This document shows positions 4,436 through 5,786 of a DNA stretch of 5,786 nt, in pieces; position 1 is the stretch's first letter; the number at the start of each line of letters is the position of its first letter. This DNA is from JBBSQE01 sp038258095 (GTDB taxonomy: Bacteria; Actinomycetota; Thermoleophilia; Solirubrobacterales; 70-9). Under the pieces are notes generated by a model. The model worked only from the letters and a program-made list of their open reading frames with translations. It ran no database searches and was not told the DNA's origin. The position numbers were made by a program, and so were the translations under genes. The stretch covers positions 1 to 5,786 of the forward strand of contig JBBSQE010000181.1 in assembly GCA_038258095.1 (NCBI GenBank). Reading direction: 5' to 3'.

Positions 4436-5786
4436 ATGGCAGATCGAGATCGGACCTCTGCGGATGTGCTGAAGACCGTCAAGGATCGCGACGTTCGCTT
4501 CGTGCGGCTCTGGTTCACCGACGTCCTCGGGCAGCTGAAGAGCTTTTCGATCAACGCCGAGGAGCTCGAGGATGCCTTCGAGGGAGGCATGGGTTTCGAC
4601 GGCAGCTCCATCACCGGGTTCAACCCGGTCGAGGAGTCCGACATGATCGCCATGCCGGACCCGACGACATTCGACCTGATCCCGTGGCGGCCCGAGGAGA
4701 ACAACACGGTCGCCCGGATGTTCTGCGATGTTCGCGTTCCCGGCGGGGATGCCTACGAGGGCGACCCGCGCTACATCCTGCGCCGCGCGATGAAGCGGGC
4801 CGAGGACATGGGATTCGAGGCCTACAACGTGGGGCCGGAGCTCGAGTACTACTACTTCGAATCCGCCAAGCCGAAGCGCGGACGTCCGCCCAAGGTCCTC
4901 GACGAGGGCGGCTACTTCGACCTCACGACCCTCGACGCGGGGTCCGACGTACGGCGTGAAACCGTCCTCGCCCTCGAGAAGCTCGGCATCCACGTCGAGT
5001 ACACCCACCACGAGGTCGGCCCGTCCCAGCACGAGGTGGACATGCGCTACAAGAACGCGATCGAGATGGCCGACGATTGCATGACCTATCGCATCGTCGT
5101 CAAGGAGTACGCGATGAAGTACGGATGGCACGCGACCTTCATGCCGAAGCCGCTCTTCGGCGAGAACGGGTCCGGCATGCACGTCCATCAGTCGCTCGCA
5201 AAGGACGGACGCAACGCCTTCTATGACCCCGATGACCAGTACTTCCTCTCGGACACCGCCAAGGCTTTCATCGCCGGCCAGTTGCGCCACGCCCGGGAGA
5301 TCTCACCGCTCTTCGCCCAGTGGGTGAACTCCTACAAGCGGCTGGTTCCCGGTTACGAGGCCCCGGTCTACCTGGCCTGGTCACGCCGCAACCGCTCGGC
5401 GCTGATCCGCGTCCCCCTCTACCACCCCGGCAAGGAGGGGGCGACCCGTACCGAGCTGCGCTGCCCGGACCCGGCCTGCAACCCCTACCTCTGCTTCGCC
5501 GGGATGCTCCAGGCGGGCCTCGAGGGCATCGAGAAGGGCTACGAGCTCCCCGAGCCGATGGAGCAGAACCTCTACCACCTGGCGCCGGAGGAGCGCACGC
5601 AACGCGGGATCGAGCAGCTTCCGGCCACTCTAGGGGAAGCGATCGAGGTCGCGGCCGAGTCCGAGTTGGTCCTGCGGACGCTGGGTGAGCACACCTTCCG
5701 CCGCTTCGTCGAAATCAAGCGCCAGGAGTGGGACGACTACCGCGTCCAGGTGACCCCCTACGAAATCGAGAACTTCCTTCCGGTTC
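4436..5786 (+). CDS. glnA: Type I glutamine synthetase, alpha subtype (3' end cut by window edge)
   Basis: This enzyme makes glutamine from glutamate, ammonia and ATP in the cytoplasm, the main entry of ammonium into metabolism. The 450 visible residues cover nearly the whole protein: beta-Grasp domain with FDGSSI (54-59), metal-ligand glutamates in GPELEYYYF (E135, E137), the ATP/substrate motif NGSGMHVHQS (around H249), NRSALIRVP (from N319), and the C-terminal LGEHTFRRFVEIKRQEW. Comparison with B. subtilis GlnA suggests only a few codons lie beyond the window. The short stretch between residues 141 and 157 lacks the roughly 25-residue insertion of beta-type enzymes, so this is GSI-alpha, normally controlled by feedback inhibition rather than adenylylation. 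A Tyr (Y380 in NLYHL) does sit near the adenylylation position, but the surrounding residues differ from the beta-type site. P64 replaces the Arg that senses glutamine in B. subtilis (R62). There is no ribosome-binding site; ATG 4436 is the only start that fits the family N-terminus. Confidence 0.97.
   Translation, partial: MADRDRTSADVLKTVKDRDVRFVRLWFTDVLGQLKSFSINAEELEDAFEGGMGFDGSSITGFNPVEESDMIAMPDPTTFDLIPWRPEENNTVARMFCDVRVPGGDAYEGDPRYILRRAMKRAEDMGFEAYNVGPELEYYYFESAKPKRGRPPKVLDEGGYFDLTTLDAGSDVRRETVLALEKLGIHVEYTHHEVGPSQHEVDMRYKNAIEMADDCMTYRIVVKEYAMKYGWHATFMPKPLFGENGSGMHVHQSLAKDGRNAFYDPDDQYFLSDTAKAFIAGQLRHAREISPLFAQWVNSYKRLVPGYEAPVYLAWSRRNRSALIRVPLYHPGKEGATRTELRCPDPACNPYLCFAGMLQAGLEGIEKGYELPEPMEQNLYHLAPEERTQRGIEQLPATLGEAIEVAAESELVLRTLGEHTFRRFVEIKRQEWDDYRVQVTPYEIENFLPV

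Noticed and set aside
4385..5290. 301-codon minus-strand open frame opposite glnA
   Set aside because: It is a composition-driven antisense frame of the highly conserved glutamine synthetase gene and shows no recognisable motif or ribosome-binding site.

Overview
The window is GC-rich with strongly G/C-biased third codon positions. It looks like a chromosomal piece of a high-GC actinobacterium. A class Thermoleophilia (Solirubrobacterales-like) origin is my best guess, from the actinobacterial style of the RlpA-like protein, the zinc-ribbon protein behind lexA, an alpha-type glutamine synthetase and the lineage-restricted look of the secreted protein. That placement is recalled and inferred, not computed. 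I see no phage, transposon, CRISPR, tRNA or rRNA sequence.

Layout. Positions 1-291 hold the C-terminal protease domain of LexA. A small zinc-ribbon protein overlaps its stop (288-575). The RNase P RNA gene rnpB (about 623-990) follows, with its own promoter and a strong intrinsic terminator (994-1026). On the minus strand lies a classical short-chain dehydrogenase/reductase (1030-1917). A 209-bp divergent intergenic region then carries four helically phased TTGCT repeats and a clear ydaO-type cyclic di-AMP riboswitch (about 2005-2116), which ends just before the start of an exported RlpA-like cell-wall protein with a peptidoglycan-binding domain (2127-2801). A second exported protein of unknown function (2915-3637) follows on the same strand. 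It meets a minus-strand, cysteine-free AhpD/carboxymuconolactone-decarboxylase-like gene (3647-4219) tail to tail. A second divergent intergenic region (4220-4435) contains interlocked TTAC/GTAA palindromes that look like a repressor operator over the minus-strand promoter, plus a small inverted repeat upstream of glnA. Type I glutamine synthetase (4436 to the window end) is complete except for its last few codons.

How the parts work together. The clearest functional unit is the c-di-AMP riboswitch controlling an exported cell-wall protein, probably with the secreted protein downstream. The riboswitch has no room for a terminator before the start codon. A 7-nt stretch inside it is perfectly complementary to the rlpA-like ribosome-binding region, which suggests control of translation. 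The other genes (SOS repressor, RNase P RNA, SDR, AhpD-like, glutamine synthetase) look like ordinary independent units. I do not see a convincing new multi-gene system. The most unusual points are the riboswitch/anti-Shine-Dalgarno arrangement, the loss of both redox cysteines in the AhpD-like protein, and the Pro in place of the feedback-sensing Arg in glutamine synthetase.
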